Part shown: positions 1 through 11,732 of the stretch, one piece after another
Layout: each line of letters starts with the position of its first letter
Numbering within the stretch: position 1 is the stretch's first letter
Assembly (NCBI GenBank): GCA_027924585.1
Contig: BSBM01000386.1
Span: forward strand, 3,992,001 to 4,056,000
From: Larix kaempferi
Lineage: Eukaryota; Streptophyta; Pinopsida; Pinales; Pinaceae
DNA length: 64,000 bases
Direction: 5' to 3'
Notes under the pieces: model-generated
Told to the model about the DNA's origin: nothing
The model's input: the letters and a program-made list of their open reading frames with translations, nothing else
Databases searched by the model: none
Position numbers and translations under genes: made by a program

Positions 1-979
1 GAGAAGAAGGAAGAAGAATTACAAGATATCAGGAAGAATCAGATCGAATTGAATGAACAACATCAATTTCAGTTGCAGGGATTGAAAGACTTATGAAGAT
101 CGAATCTAGAAAATGAAATCCCAGAATGAAGCTCTCAAACAACAACTTCTAGAAGCACAAGGGAAGAATGAACAATATGTTAAGAAGTTGGTATCCCTTG
201 AGCGACAGTAGGAAGCTTCATAGTTTATTTATGCTCCTTCTTCTTTTTCAAATTTGTTCAAAGAAGAATTTAAAGAATTCACCTTGAGGATTAATGATGA
301 TTTCAGTAACCTTTTGATTGAATTATTTCAGGGACTGAATGATATTCGAGATATCTTTAGTTCCTTTGAGAAGTATTTCGATATCCTTTGTGATCACAAT
401 CAAAGGAGAAATGATGCCACTAAAGCTTTTGAATATGTCATAGGCTGGAAGAAATACATAAAGGAAAAACCTAAAGAAGTACATGTTCTAAACAATATCA
501 AGCTCAGAAGGAGAAAGATTTCTTTAGAATCTTGGGAGAATGTATGTGACATGGTGGATTCTACCATATAAGAAGGTCAAAAAGTATGTAGAAAGAGATG
601 GTTTTCCTCTGATAATCTGCTTGGTTTATTGAATTTTCCTGTTATGGATCAGATAGAGGATGCTCTTCCTCCCAAGATTATGATTGCATAGGTTGAAGAA
701 AAGTTTTTGAAATCTAAGGATAAAATTGAGTAGTTGGAACAGTTTCAGATAAATGAAATCAAAGAATTGGTTGAATCACCCTTGTCTTCAGGGATGAAAA
801 TAAATGTCTTCTCACGAGAATGGTCAAAGGCCAAGAAAAGGGAAATTGAAGCTTTGATGTGCAAGCCCAATTGCAACTTGAACATGCATGTTATCAATAT
901 GTTGAAGATATTTTGGCTGTATTTTCCAAGCGGCAATCTACCCTTGGAAAATATTGAACCAATAGTTTGTAATCCCTAA
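1..979 (+). pseudogene. Decayed gene remnant, coiled-coil start, unknown product
   Basis: The first 110 bases read in frame 1 as a Glu/Gln/Lys-rich coiled-coil-like segment ending at a TGA. From 254 to 979 a second frame stays readable and is broken by three in-frame stops (TAA near 569, TAG near 690, TAG near 732). TAA and TAG in this pattern fit decay of Gln codons by C-to-T change. The readable parts are rich in Lys, Glu, Phe and Ile and I see no known domain. A retroelement gag-side protein or a host coiled-coil gene are both possible. The left end is cut by the window. I do not recognise the product. Confidence 0.4.
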
Positions 980-1950
980 TTTCATGGGAAATTTGCTTCT
1001 TTGTAAAATTTGTAATTATTATTTAAAGAGACTAAAATATCATGGGAAGAGGGGGGAAAACCATCAAAGGAAATAATTGGAGACACTATGTACTTGGAGA
1101 ATTGTAATTTTTTACAATCTTTAAAGAATTTCAGTTAGTTTCTCTCTTCCTTTCTTTTGTAATGTTTGTCAAGTTTCCTTGATGAATTCTAGTTTTTCAT
1201 TTATTCATTTAAGAACTCTGTTTTGTGTTGTATGATTATAAAACATATCGATCTATGTGTTGATTTCTCATTATATGATTTTTGGGCAGAATAGTAGATT
1301 TCTTTACTTGATTCATATTATTTCATCTCTTGCAATTACAAAATAGTCATCATTATCATATGTTAATTTGTCAATTAGCATATCACTAACATAATAGGTA
1401 TACAATTTAATCCTTTGAATAAAATAAATTAAGTTTTACTATTTTGTTTTGTTTAAAGTTGGTAATGTTAGATCTTATCCATGTGTCTATTGATCAGTAT
1501 AACATTTATTTAATCATCCAGATCTGATTGTTCTGAATCTACAATCACATTTCCCAAATTTGATTTAGTTTAAATAGATCAATTTAAATTTACTTTTACT
1601 TGTCTTCTTTATGTTTATATTTTTTCCACAAACTTTTCATATCTTCCTTTGGAGGAAGAAATATCTATTTGGATCACTCACACAGTTCCAACGTAGGCTT
1701 GATATTCGTAAGAGTTAGCTATACCAAAAAGTCTAAGAATAGAATAATCCTTGCATAGGGTTATTTGAAGCCTTCAGATTGGGATTTCTCTTTTGTGTTG
1801 TTGCCTTGGACACTTCCAACACATCCGAGTTTCCAACAGGCCGTTAAATTTCTCGACATTAAACTTTTCTTCTTCTGCCATTACTCCCACTCAAACCATG
1901 AACCCTTCATTCCTACGAGTTTATATACCAAATAGACCTTTGTCTCTAAT
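980..1950. other. AT-rich non-coding stretch
   Basis: AT-rich DNA with no open frame of note, no recognisable LTR end and no RNA gene that I can see. It may be the decayed 3' part of the remnant before it. Confidence 0.4.
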
Positions 1951-1959
1951 ACCAATTTT

Positions 1960-2580
1960 TAGAAAAACAGGATCACAGAGCAATAACAATGAACAATATG
2001 CAAATATAGATCACATAAAACACAATACAAGAGAGACACCAATATAATGTGGTTCACCCAAGATGAGCTATGTCCACACAGAAATTGCCAATCCTTAATA
2101 TTGTACTATCCAACAAATGAAGGGATACAACCTGCAGCACATCTGCTCCAAATTCCTCTCACTCTCTCAAAGTCTCTCTTATGCAATCAAAGATATTTTC
2201 AATTCTACAATACATTACACAACGGTGTATTACAATGCCTTCATTTTAAAGGGGAATTACCATGGGAAAATACCACAAGCTACCCAAAACTATGGGACCG
2301 TAATTTGTTGGCCAAAAAAACAACCCAAAAAAATTATTTCTGGGGCTTCTCCCAAAGACCCCCCAGCCAGAGGGATGGTCCCCCCCGGATATTGTGTGAG
2401 GGAAATGCCCCCCTACACCTCCCCGTTGGGGTGAGTGTATAGTCCAACTGCAAATCATATAAAATTGGCGTACAAACACGACTGAACAACATCTTTGAAT
2501 AAGGAAGATCATGGTACACAACCAACACCAAGGAGTACAAATGAACAATATGATGTTTTTTTCTCAATGAATTTATTGTT
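1960..2580 (-). repeat. Possible decayed copia-type LTR remnant
   Basis: Near 2010-2080 the sequence runs through an ACACAATACAAGAGAGACACC block into a 'gtggttcaccc...gctatgtccac' block. That is the look of the R/U5 part of many plant copia LTRs read on the other strand. A C-run-rich patch lies at 2335-2435. I cannot find a paired copy, a TG...CA end pair or a target duplication, so this is a resemblance only. The short ORFs across it are not conserved in character and are not called. Confidence 0.22.
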
Positions 2581-2659
2581 GATTGTGCAGATGCACGGGA
2601 CAGTGGTAGCCCCTTTACTTGTTCCTCGATCTTGTTATTGATTTCATTTGTAGGGTGGG

Positions 2660-3280
2660 AAGAGTTAGAGAACTATTAGGGAATGGAACCAATTGGGCCA
2701 TGTGATTCCTCTTGGTATATGAATTTGTGGCACTCTTACATTAGGAGAAAGCAGCAAGAGAGTAATGTTACACTATATATTATGCAACTACAGACATTGC
2801 AGTGTTATGTGGTGCAAACACCACGCATTGATGAAGTTGTTGTTGCGAACTACCGTGGCATTGTGAGGTTAAAGGAGAGACCTGAACACATATACATTGA
2901 GTATAGGCATGACCCACATAAGTGATGAGGCTGAATACTGGGATCAAATTGGCCACGAACAAATTTGATGCCATATTTCAGGAGTGGTCGGCAAAGTGGC
3001 AAGTTCCCATTGTACTAGAGACTATCTCACTGGACCCATCACAATAGTATTAGCAACAGGAGGGAAATTCAGGATAGCAACAGACCACAAGTCAAAATAC
3101 GTAGAACACTAGAGCTGGGGGTGATGAAGGAAACCCATCCCCTTTAGCGCATGAGGACCAAGAATCTAGGACGACTCCAACTGATTCGGGTTTGGGAGAG
3201 AAGCGCAAGGCTAACACATTGAAAAAAGGGGGGAAGAAAAATAAGAAAATGCATACGTCCAAAACTGTCTAGGAATTATA
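2660..3280 (+). other. Unassigned stretch with short decayed open frames
   Basis: An 80-codon frame at 2683-2925 and further frame-shifted readable patches (Lys-rich near 3200-3250) suggest an eroded coding region continuous with the next feature. No domain is recognisable. Confidence 0.25.
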
Positions 3281-3841
3281 GATGATGATGTTAACATCAT
3301 GTTTGACAAGATGATGTAGGTTTCTAAGGAGAACCATAAGATTGCATAGGAGAAAATGGTGCAGCGGTTTAGTAGCATGACAGATATACTGGATACACTT
3401 TGTCAAGCTATTAAAGGGATTATCATTTTGACTTCTTAGTAAACTACTCCACCACGGGTCGAAGCTATGCAAGAAGAAGAAAATCTGGAGCATTTGACCC
3501 CACCACCTTCGAGTGAGGTATTGGTTAAGATATTTCCTAGAGCACTAAGCTTCAATGAGATACGTACCAATATACAAGTTCCAAAATCGGGGTATGCAGA
3601 GTTGAATCTATATTCATTACCACTTTTTGTGTTGCACAATCTAGAAGAGATCATTGCATAGGAGATGAAGACAAGGGAGATGCCACTTTTAGACCTTATA
3701 AAGGGATTAAAAAACCAAGTTGCAACATTAAAGGATCTATCTGTTTAGATTTAGTAGGACAATGATTTAATTCATCATGAAAACTATAATATCCCTAGAT
3801 TAGGCTCCAAGGATATTTACTCTAATTCAAACCTTAAAGCA
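3281..3841 (+). pseudogene. Decayed ORF remnant, unknown product
   Basis: One frame can be followed for about 185 codons with several stops (near 3317, 3347, 3437-3442, 3659, 3746-3755). The best preserved part is 3467-3661, an acidic then aliphatic segment ending in Leu-Glu-Glu-Ile-Ile-Ala. Most stops are TAG or TAA, as in the remnant at 1-979. Element A1 inserted about 100 bp downstream, so the gene was probably already dead. No family recognised. Confidence 0.3.
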
Positions 3842-3943
3842 TGAATTTCAAAAAGCTGAAACTAGTCCTCAAGACTCGTCATGAAGAAACTAGACTTGGC
3901 CACGGATTAAGCCACCTAGATCTTGAGAGTCGATAGAGCTTGA

Positions 3944-4558
3944 TTTTGATGTATATGTAACTTCAGAATGTATTTCACCCATGTATTTCATCTATGTATA
4001 TTTTACTCCTATAGAGATGTTATTATTCCTCTATACGGAAGTGTCGTCATTTGTATTGACAAGTGTCGCAAGTGTCGTAACTTGCCGATGAGTTATTAGA
4101 CCACCATGTGTGGGGTCGGCCCTGATTAAGTTAACCATGGGCTATTAGGCTAATCTAGACAAGTCGGCCCCATTAGTTTATTGGGCAGGATAGGACAAGT
4201 ATAAATAGAGATAGGGAGATCTCTATTTGGATATCTCATTTATTCACTTGTACATCACTCAGAAAGTGGCACACTAGTTGAGGAGGAGGAGGAGCCACTA
4301 GTAGAAGACTATATCTTGTAATTTGGTTGTACCTTGGTTGTATTATTGCTCTATCTATCTCTGAGGAAGTTGTGGGGTTTTCCACCTTAGGGTTTTCCCC
4401 ACGGAAACTCTGTGTGTCTATTGTCTCTTATGGTTGCATCTTGTTATGATTGACATGTTTGATATGATTGATGTGCATTGGTATACTTGATATGCTGTAC
4501 GTGTTATTCTCTCAGTAAAGATCCTAGGGTATATTGAATTAATGTTAAAAAATTAACA
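3944..4558 (+). repeat. 5' LTR of A1
   Basis: 615 bp, ending TTAACA just before the primer binding site. It contains the lineage block 'ttattagaccaccatgtg' followed by GGTCGGCCC and a TATAAATAG box at 4200-4208. The first bases are TTTTGATG where the 3' copy has TGTTGATG, so the terminal TG is mutated. Confidence 0.95.
4200..4208 (+). promoter_or_regulatory. TATA box of the A1 5' LTR
   Basis: TATAAATAG lies 256 bp from the LTR start, and the same box is at the same offset in the 3' LTR (18075-18083). It probably places the U3/R border some 25-35 bp downstream. Confidence 0.7.
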
Positions 4559-4570
4559 TGGTATCAGAGC
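4559..4570 (+). other. Primer binding site of A1 (initiator Met tRNA)
   Basis: TGGTATCAGAGC starts directly after the 5' LTR. This is the standard plant copia primer site, complementary to the 3' end of initiator tRNA-Met. Confidence 0.92.
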
Positions 4571-5132
4571 TTCCCTGAGAAGAAGACATTGTGTAGTGGC
4601 AGAAACTAGGGTTTCTTGTTTATTGGGTTTCTCTCCATAGATTTTGGAAAAGTAATATGATAGATTGAATCTCCTCAGCAAGGTGAATCTTTCTGTCCAA
4701 ACATAATTCAATTCTGAGCACTTTCAGTTTTGGCCCTACAAATTAGGGTTTCCACAAAAATAGGAATTTCTAAAATTTGAAGACATAGATGGAAGCTTTT
4801 TGGAAAAATCGAAGTTTAGAGCTCTGGTTTGATATTTTTGGCTGGGTAAATCTCCAAGAAACGCAAACCCTAATTCAGGTTCCTCCCTAGTGAATCCGAG
4901 AGATTGAAAAGCATTTCTGAAGGTTGAAACTTTGCATTTTTCAAATTTTGAGTATACCAGGCTGATCAGCTCATCAAGGCACATCTTTCTATCCTTTCAG
5001 AAAGTTGAAATTCACATTTTGAATTTTTAGGGTTTCTCTGACAAACCCTAATCCGGGACCAAATCCAGTTTTCAGTAAATCAAGTAGTAAGACCTAAATA
5101 TTTTCTATTTCCATTTGAAGTACTCTTTAAAG
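4571..5132 (+). other. Leader of A1
   Basis: Non-coding leader between primer site and gag ATG. The part at about 4780-4985 is clearly homologous to the leader of element B at about 27415-27612 (both run through 'tttgatcagctcatcaagg'-like sequence), although the two LTRs are quite different. Confidence 0.7.
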
Positions 5133-8100
5133 ATGTCTCATCACACCAAGCTTGAGGATAAGCTTGATGGAGATGATAACTTCCAAGCATGGAAGTATAG
5201 GATTGGGTTAATCCTAGAAGAAAATGATTTGGAAACTTACATCAGTGAAGAGGTCCCTGTCCCAGAGGGAGAAGAGGCTAAGGCCTTACACAAGAAGAAT
5301 CTGGTCAAGGCTAAGAGAATCATTGTTGACTCTATCAAAGACCATCTCATACCTCATGTGTCTTCCCTAAAGACACCTAAGCAGATGTTTGACTCCTTAA
5401 CCAAGGTGTTTAAAGGAAAGAACATAAATCGGAAGATGACTCTGCGGAACGAATTGAAAGGGGTAAAACTTCAGAATGGAGAGACCATTCAATCCTACTT
5501 TTCTAAGGTCTCTCAAATCAAGGAAAAACTTGAAGTTGAGGATGAAGTAGTGGAGAATGGTGAAATTGTGATGACCACATTAAATGGCCTACCTACGTCA
5601 TGGGACTCCTTCATCCAAGGAATCTTTGCAAGGAAGAAATTGATCTCTTTCAGTAGACTGTGGGAGGAATGTTCACAAGAAGAAGCAAGACTTGTGGCCC
5701 GAGAAGAAAAGATTGGGAATGAAGATCAAGATCTCACAGCTCATGCCAAGAAAGGAAATTTCAAAGGAGAGAGATCTCATAGGAAATATTATCACCATAC
5801 TCAAAGGGAGAAATTTAAAGATCCTTCTCTTGGTAGATGTTTTACATGTAATGAGAAGGGATACTTTGGCCGATATTGTCCCAAGAACAAAAAGGACAAC
5901 AACAACAACTTCAATAAGAAGAAGAAGAAGAACAATAAGAGATATCATGCTCATGCTGCTGAGGATGATGAACCTCACAGGAAGAAGGCTAGAGAAGAAA
6001 GTGATGACTCATCAAGTGAAGATGAATATGTTCTAATCTCTGCTCTCACAGGTACTATCTCTCATGGTTGTAATGATTGTATTATTGACAGTGGGGCTTC
6101 CAAACACATGACTGGGTTTAAAAAATATTTTGTAAATCTATCCAAACATGAGTCACCCCACAAAGTGAAACTTGGGGATGACTATCAATACCCTATCAAA
6201 GGAAGTGGTGAAGCCTCCTACAACCTAGACTATGGGAAGTCCTTGAAGATGAAATAAGTTCTTTATGTACCTGGGCTCAATAATAACTTACTCTCCATAT
6301 CTGCATTGGATGCAAAAGGCATGAGGGTTGCATTTGTAGATGGCCAAGTCCTAATGTGGCCAAAAGGTAAAACTATAGATGATGCAGTAGTGATTGGAGA
6401 GAAAGAGAGAGGATTGTATAAATTGAAGGGACAACCTGAACATGCTATGGTACATGAATCCATGGAGCCAAGTGAACTTTGGCATAGAAGGCTTGCTCAT
6501 GTACACTATAGAGCACTACCAATTGCAAGCAAAGCTGTAGAGAGTCTTCATGAAATCAAGACCAAGCATGAAGGTGTTTGCAAAGGATGTGCAAAAGGAA
6601 AGAACATTAAGAAGGCATTTCCAAGCAGTGAAAGCAAAGCCAAAGGAATTTTGGAAATCATCCACTCCGATGTATGTGGTCCGATGTCATCCAGTTCTCT
6701 GAGTGGGTATGTATACTATGTCTCTTTCATTGATGATTTCTCTAGGAAAACTTGGGTTTACTTCTTGAAGAACAAGTATGAAGTGTTTGATAAGTTCAAG
6801 GAATTCAAAACCTTGATGGAGAATCAAACTGATAAGAAGATCAAAATATTCAGATCTGACAATGGCAAAGAATTCACCTTAGGATATTTCAAGAAGTTAT
6901 GCAGTGATTTAGGGATTAAGAGGGAGTTGAATGCTCCTTACAATACACAATAGAATGGAGTTGCAGAAAGGAAGAATCGAACAATCATGGAAGCAATACG
7001 GGAAATGCTGCATGACCAGGATCTACCTATGCATATATGGGAAGAAGCAGCTAGGACAACTGTATATGTGCAGAACAGAACACCCCACAAGATATTGGAA
7101 AACAAGACAGGAGAAGAGGTTTTCTCCGGTAAGAAACCTGAAGTCAACCATCTCAGAATATTTGGTTGTCTAGTATACACTCATGTCCCAAAGGAAAATA
7201 GGACCAAGCTATATCCTTCACGAAAGAAGGGTATCTTTGTGGGTTATAGTGAAAGCTCAAAGGCTTACAGAATATACTTTCCAGGGTTCAAGAAGATTGA
7301 TGTCAGCAGGGATGTAACATTTGATGAAAACTCAGCATTCATCAAATCAAGGAAGACACCTGTTGAAGATCATGAAGAACTAAAGGAAACCAGATTTCAA
7401 GACACTACCATGATTGAAGCAATTCCAGATGCTGATCGTAAAATTGAAGATCCGCAAGAACCTGTAGATCCACCTCGTGAGAAGGACTCTCACAAGAGGA
7501 AACCTACATGGGCTAGAGAGCTCATTCAATATGCAGAAAGATATGGCATTCCAGAAGAAGAACACAGACCAAAGAAGAGAACTAGATCACATACCAACTA
7601 TGTTGCTTTACTCTGTGATATTATGAACAAAGAACCTTCCAGTTATGAAGAGGCAGCGGAAAAGAAAGAATGGAAGGATGCCATGGTTGAAGAATATCAA
7701 TCAAGCATGAAGAATGATTTTTGGGATGTGGTCCCAAGACCTGAAGAGAAGTCTGTGGTGACTTCCAAATAGATCTACAAGATCAAGCATGCTGCAGATG
7801 GAAGCATAGAAAAATACAAGGCAAGGTTTGTAGCTCATGGCTTCTCTCAGAAAGAGGGAATAGATTATGAAGAAACTTTTTCTCCTATAGCCAGATACAC
7901 TTCCATCAGAATAATACTTGCTCTAGTTGCAGTGATGAAATGGAAGATACACCAGGTGGATGTCAAGACAACCTTCTTGAATGGTGTAGTTGAGGAGGAA
8001 GTGTATGTGAAGCAGACACTTGGTTTTGAGACACATGACAGGAAATCATATGTGTGTAGGTTGAAGAAATCCTTGTATGGATTGAATCAAGCTCCTAGGA

Positions 8101-9215
8101 CTTGGTATGGTAGGATGGACAGTTTCCTATCCAGTTTGGGCTTTACCAAGAGTAAAGCGGATTCCCACCTTTACTACAAGGTTGAGGAAGGCAATCTTGT
8201 GATACTACTTCTGTATGTGGATGAACTGTTTGTTACAGGTGATGATAGTTTGATTGTTGATACCAAGAGGAAGCTTGCTGCCAAGTTTGAGATGAAGGAC
8301 TTGGGGATGATGCACTACTTTCTAGGTATGGAGGTGTGGCAGAGTGCAGATGGAATCTTCCTTGGACAAGGGAAGTATGCAGTAGAGATCTTGAAGAGGT
8401 TTGGGATGATGGACTGCAAGGCCATGGCCACACCTGTGGCATCAAACCTGAAGCTTCTGTGTGATGCTTCATCTGATCCGGTTGATGTCACTATGTATCA
8501 TCAGATGATTGGATCCTTGATGTACCTGACGAACAAAAGACCAGATATTTGCTTTGTGGTGAACACATTGAGCCAGTTCTTGATGGATCCGAGGAGTGTT
8601 CACCTGGTTGTTGTAAAGCATATTCTGAGGTACTTGAAGGGTATGGTTGACTATGGGCTCAAGTATGATGCGAATCAAAAGTTTAACCTGGAGGTTTATG
8701 TTGATTCAGATTGGGAAGGCAGTGCTGCAGATAGGAAGAGCACTTTCGGGTGCTGCTTCAGTATGGGATCAAGTGTGATATCTTGGTTTAGCAGGAAGCA
8801 GTCCTGCGCAGCATTGAGTACAGCCAAAGTAGAGTATGTTGCATCTTGTTCGGCTAGTTGTGAGGCAGTATGGCTAAGGAAGCTACTGTCTGAGCTATTT
8901 GATCTCCCATTGGATGCTACTGGTATCTTTTGTGACAACCAAAGTCGTGTGAAGCTGTCTAAGAACCCGGTGTTCCATGACAGGTCGAAGCACATAGAGA
9001 TCAAATATCACTATATCAGGGATACGGTGCAGAGAGGAGCAGTGAAGCTCCTATATGTTGCAACGGATGAGCAGGTTTCAGATGTGCTAATGAAACCACT
9101 AGACAGAGTGAAGTTTGAGTACTTCAGAGGGAGGCTTGGTGTTCTTCAGATTGATGACACTTCAAGGAAGAAGTCATGGACACATTTGCAGAATCCATTC
9201 CAAGCATGGTGGTAG
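5133..9215 (+). pseudogene. copia gag-pol polyprotein of A1, three in-frame stops
   Basis: One uninterrupted reading frame of about 1360 codons, broken only by stops at 6255 (TAA), 6951 (TAG) and 7770 (TAG). The last two sit where Gln and Trp are expected, so they look like C-to-T or G-to-A changes. Domains in order: copia gag with a Trp-Lys-Tyr-Arg start motif; one zinc knuckle near 5838-5880 in which Tyr replaces the His; aspartic protease IDSGASKHM with Asp about residue 319; GAG-pre-integrase; integrase with HSDVCGP, RSDNG and GVAERKNR, so its D,D,E triad is intact; RT, whose active site reads YVDE (8214-8225) instead of YVDD; RNase H with DSDWEGS, 'STAKVEY' (the usual Glu is Lys) and CDNQS. 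Start chosen at the first ATG, before the conserved TKLEDKL. Not functional. Confidence 0.93.
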
Positions 9216-9684
9216 GAGGATCCTCCCATCGCTGTGGATGTAAGCAATGTGTGATGAGCATCATGGCGATGCTCCAGTTACTGCTTTTGATATGATAAGT
9301 TGGATCATGTATATGTTTATGAATCATGTTGGATGTTGGATATGATCAGTTGGATCATATATATGATATGCATCAGGTAGATGCCTGATATGTATCAAGT
9401 GGATATATTGTATGATCAGGTGGATCATGCATGTGATATGCATCAGGTGGATGCATGATATGTATTAGGTGGATACATTATATGATCAGGTGGATCATGT
9501 ATGTGATATGCATCAGGTGGATGCATGATATGTATCAAGTGGATACATCGTATGATCAGGATGATCATGTGTGATGAGTATCAGGATGATGCTCTGGATG
9601 ACATGAATTAGGACGATGCAGTGATGATGATCAGGATGATCATGTGATGATGTACATCAAGATGATGTATGGTGAGTATCAGGT
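9216..9684 (+). repeat. 3' non-coding region of A1 with 70-bp tandem repeats
   Basis: After the pol stop the sequence becomes a repeat built on 'gatatgcatcaggtgg' and 'tatgatcaggtggatcat', with copies about 70 bp apart (starts near 9364, 9434 and 9504). It grades into 'atgatcaggatgatcatg' units at 9550-9680. The same motifs, reversed, are in A2 at about 61020-61400. G1 interrupts the region at 9684. Confidence 0.8.
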
Positions 9685-11199
9685 TGTTGGAGAGAACTTC
9701 CGCAGCACTTAGGAAGCTGCTAATTTTGGGAAGGATAACTAATTTTGGAGAGAAAGTACCAATTTTGGCGGTAAGACAAAGATATCGCCGTAGCGCAAAT
9801 CCCGGCGGGAATCACGGCGATAGGTACAGAAAAGTCAAGCATGTGGTACAAAGAAGAGGCCGAAGGGAGAGCTCAACCACCGCAATAAAGGCGCCGGAGA
9901 TGAAGAGAGGGTTCAGCTACCCTCATTAAAGAAGAAGGACTACAGTCAGCGTTGCTTGAACCAAGAAGAAGCGACGGGCCGATGCATTAAAGACTAAGGA
10001 CTGCAGGAAGCGGCGACGAGACAGAAGGCGGCCATGGAAGTACAGCCAGTTGACTGTAAGTGGTTAGGGTTGAGTCACTGTTGGGATAAGGCCCACAGTT
10101 TTGTAACTGCGATGAGACCTTCGAGCCATATATATATAGTAGTCTTTTTATATGATAAGGGGTTGGCCACATAGTGATAGAGACATCAGGTAGAGGCTAG
10201 CCAAGTCTGTTGTTGCAGAGTCTGGACATCCCTGAGAGAATACAAGGGCCAACCTGTTGAGAGATAGTGCGATCCGCAGGGATTGTGAGAGAAAGAGGTC
10301 TATAGAGAAGGGCTCCCACTGAGGTGGAGTTTCCCAGAAGACCCTTGTTGTAAAGAGTGGAACGGAACTGTGTTTATTCTGCAGAGTTGTAAACAAGAAC
10401 CGTAGTTCCCCTGGGCGTAGTTCTCGCCCTGGAAGTAACAACATGCTTATTTAAGTAGCACTATTGTATTTGTGTAGATACTGCTCTCATTCACTTGTCT
10501 GTGTTATATATGAATGCTTCAGTCTGTTATAAGTAATGTACATGGTCGTCAGTTTAACTTCTGAATGATGTATAATAATTGCGATAATCACAGCTACCCG
10601 CATAGCAACTAGATAACTGTTAACAGAGGATAAGGTGCGAGTAGGAACTGAATGTAAGTCATGAATGGTCTACTTAGATACTGCTCAAAGTGATATTCTA
10701 CTTAGTTACGTTGTTGCGAGATATCAAGGGTCAAGTTCATTAGCGAGGGTTAAGCTTGGAGATTGAATGTTGTAGTTAACTGCGGTATCAGGATAAGGAT
10801 AGCGGAGACCACTTATTAATCCAGGAAGCGGTCAAGCTTCACTTACCGCAGGAACTAGAAGGGGAAGATATCGCGCCTACGATATCTTAGGCATCGCTAG
10901 ACGGTTTTACATAGGGGAAGACTTATCGCATCCCCTGCGTAATGCGATAAGACGGAGGCGTAGCCGGAGTAATGGAATGAGACAGACAGCTCCAGTCAAA
11001 GGGATCAAGGTGGATTTTAGTACCCTGGATGCCTCGGAACTTGGCTGAGGACACTTGAGTCTTCTGCCTCCCATTAGAATCACTTCGGGTGAGACTTCAG
11101 GTTGCCTCCGCGACCTGTTGCCGAAAGGGCCAGTGAGCTAAGGGTTCTGTTGGTCTAAGGGATTACCGCAGCCCGGGTCTGAAAGAGAGAAAACCAACA
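9685..11199 (+). repeat. 5' LTR of G1
   Basis: 1515 bp, TGTTGGAG...CCAACA. TATA-like 'atatatatata' at 10129-10139. Several short ORFs across it recur identically in the 3' LTR and are taken as chance. Confidence 0.95.
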
Positions 11200-11201
11200 A
11201 A

Positions 11202-11221
11202 TGGTTCCGTTGCCGGTTTGA
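11202..11221 (+). other. Primer binding site of G1
   Basis: TGGTTCCGTTGCCGG begins two bases after the LTR end. It matches the Asp-tRNA-type site of plant Athila-like gypsy elements (TGGCGCCGTTGCCGG) except at two positions. The tRNA assignment is inference. Confidence 0.6.
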
Positions 11222-11234
11222 ACACATTGAGCTG

Positions 11235-11717
11235 ATGTTCTGTTGGCATCCTACCAAGCAAGAACTTAACCAGTGGGTTGAGTCAAAAGAAAGAGAGTTT
11301 GCTGCAAAAGAAAACAAGAATCCTAGACTGAGCACTGAGGCTTGGCTACAGAAGCACATTTTTACAGATCTCCATGAGATATTCTTCGTAACTTATGCTA
11401 TTGAGTTATATGGTTGGTTATCAAAGCTTGTTGACCACAGCGGTGTCAAGAAGAATCGAGAAGTTGTCTAGACAGCAGAGCTGATTCAGACCTTGAAAGG
11501 TGTCGATAACCCCATCTCACGCGCAGTAGACTTCTGGCTTGCGAGTCTGCTGGAAGGCTTCATCACAGAGTTCGCGGTTGATCAGAGAAAGAGTTTCAGC
11601 GCAGCAGAACGGTACTTCTTCAAGGGTTATCGCGGTAAGTACCTAAATTCTCTAAGTCTGTCCATTAAGCAATTACTATATGAAAAAGGAGTACTGGATA
11701 TACTCTCAGATGAATAG
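11235..11717 (+). pseudogene. Leader ORF of G1 upstream of gag, one stop, unknown product
   Basis: From the ATG at 11235 one frame runs for 160 codons to a TAG at 11715, with a single TAG at 11469 where Gln would fit. The protein is mixed in character with many Trp, Phe and Tyr residues and long likely helices, unlike the Pro/Gln-rich gag start. It lies in the same frame as the gag ORF, which starts 15 bp downstream, so it could be a separate small ORF or a lost N-terminal extension of gag. No domain recognised. Confidence 0.5.
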
Positions 11718-11732
11718 TAGCATGATACTGTA

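Noticed and set aside
2047-2548. Overlapping ORFs on both strands near the C-run
   Set aside because: All frames are open only because of C/G runs and lack of stops in a short patch; no conserved motif, and the stretch looks like LTR debris.
9669-9929. ORF duplicated at 15523-15780, plus minus-strand ORFs at 10148 and 15999
   Set aside because: They lie inside the two G1 LTRs; duplication reflects LTR identity, not conserved coding.
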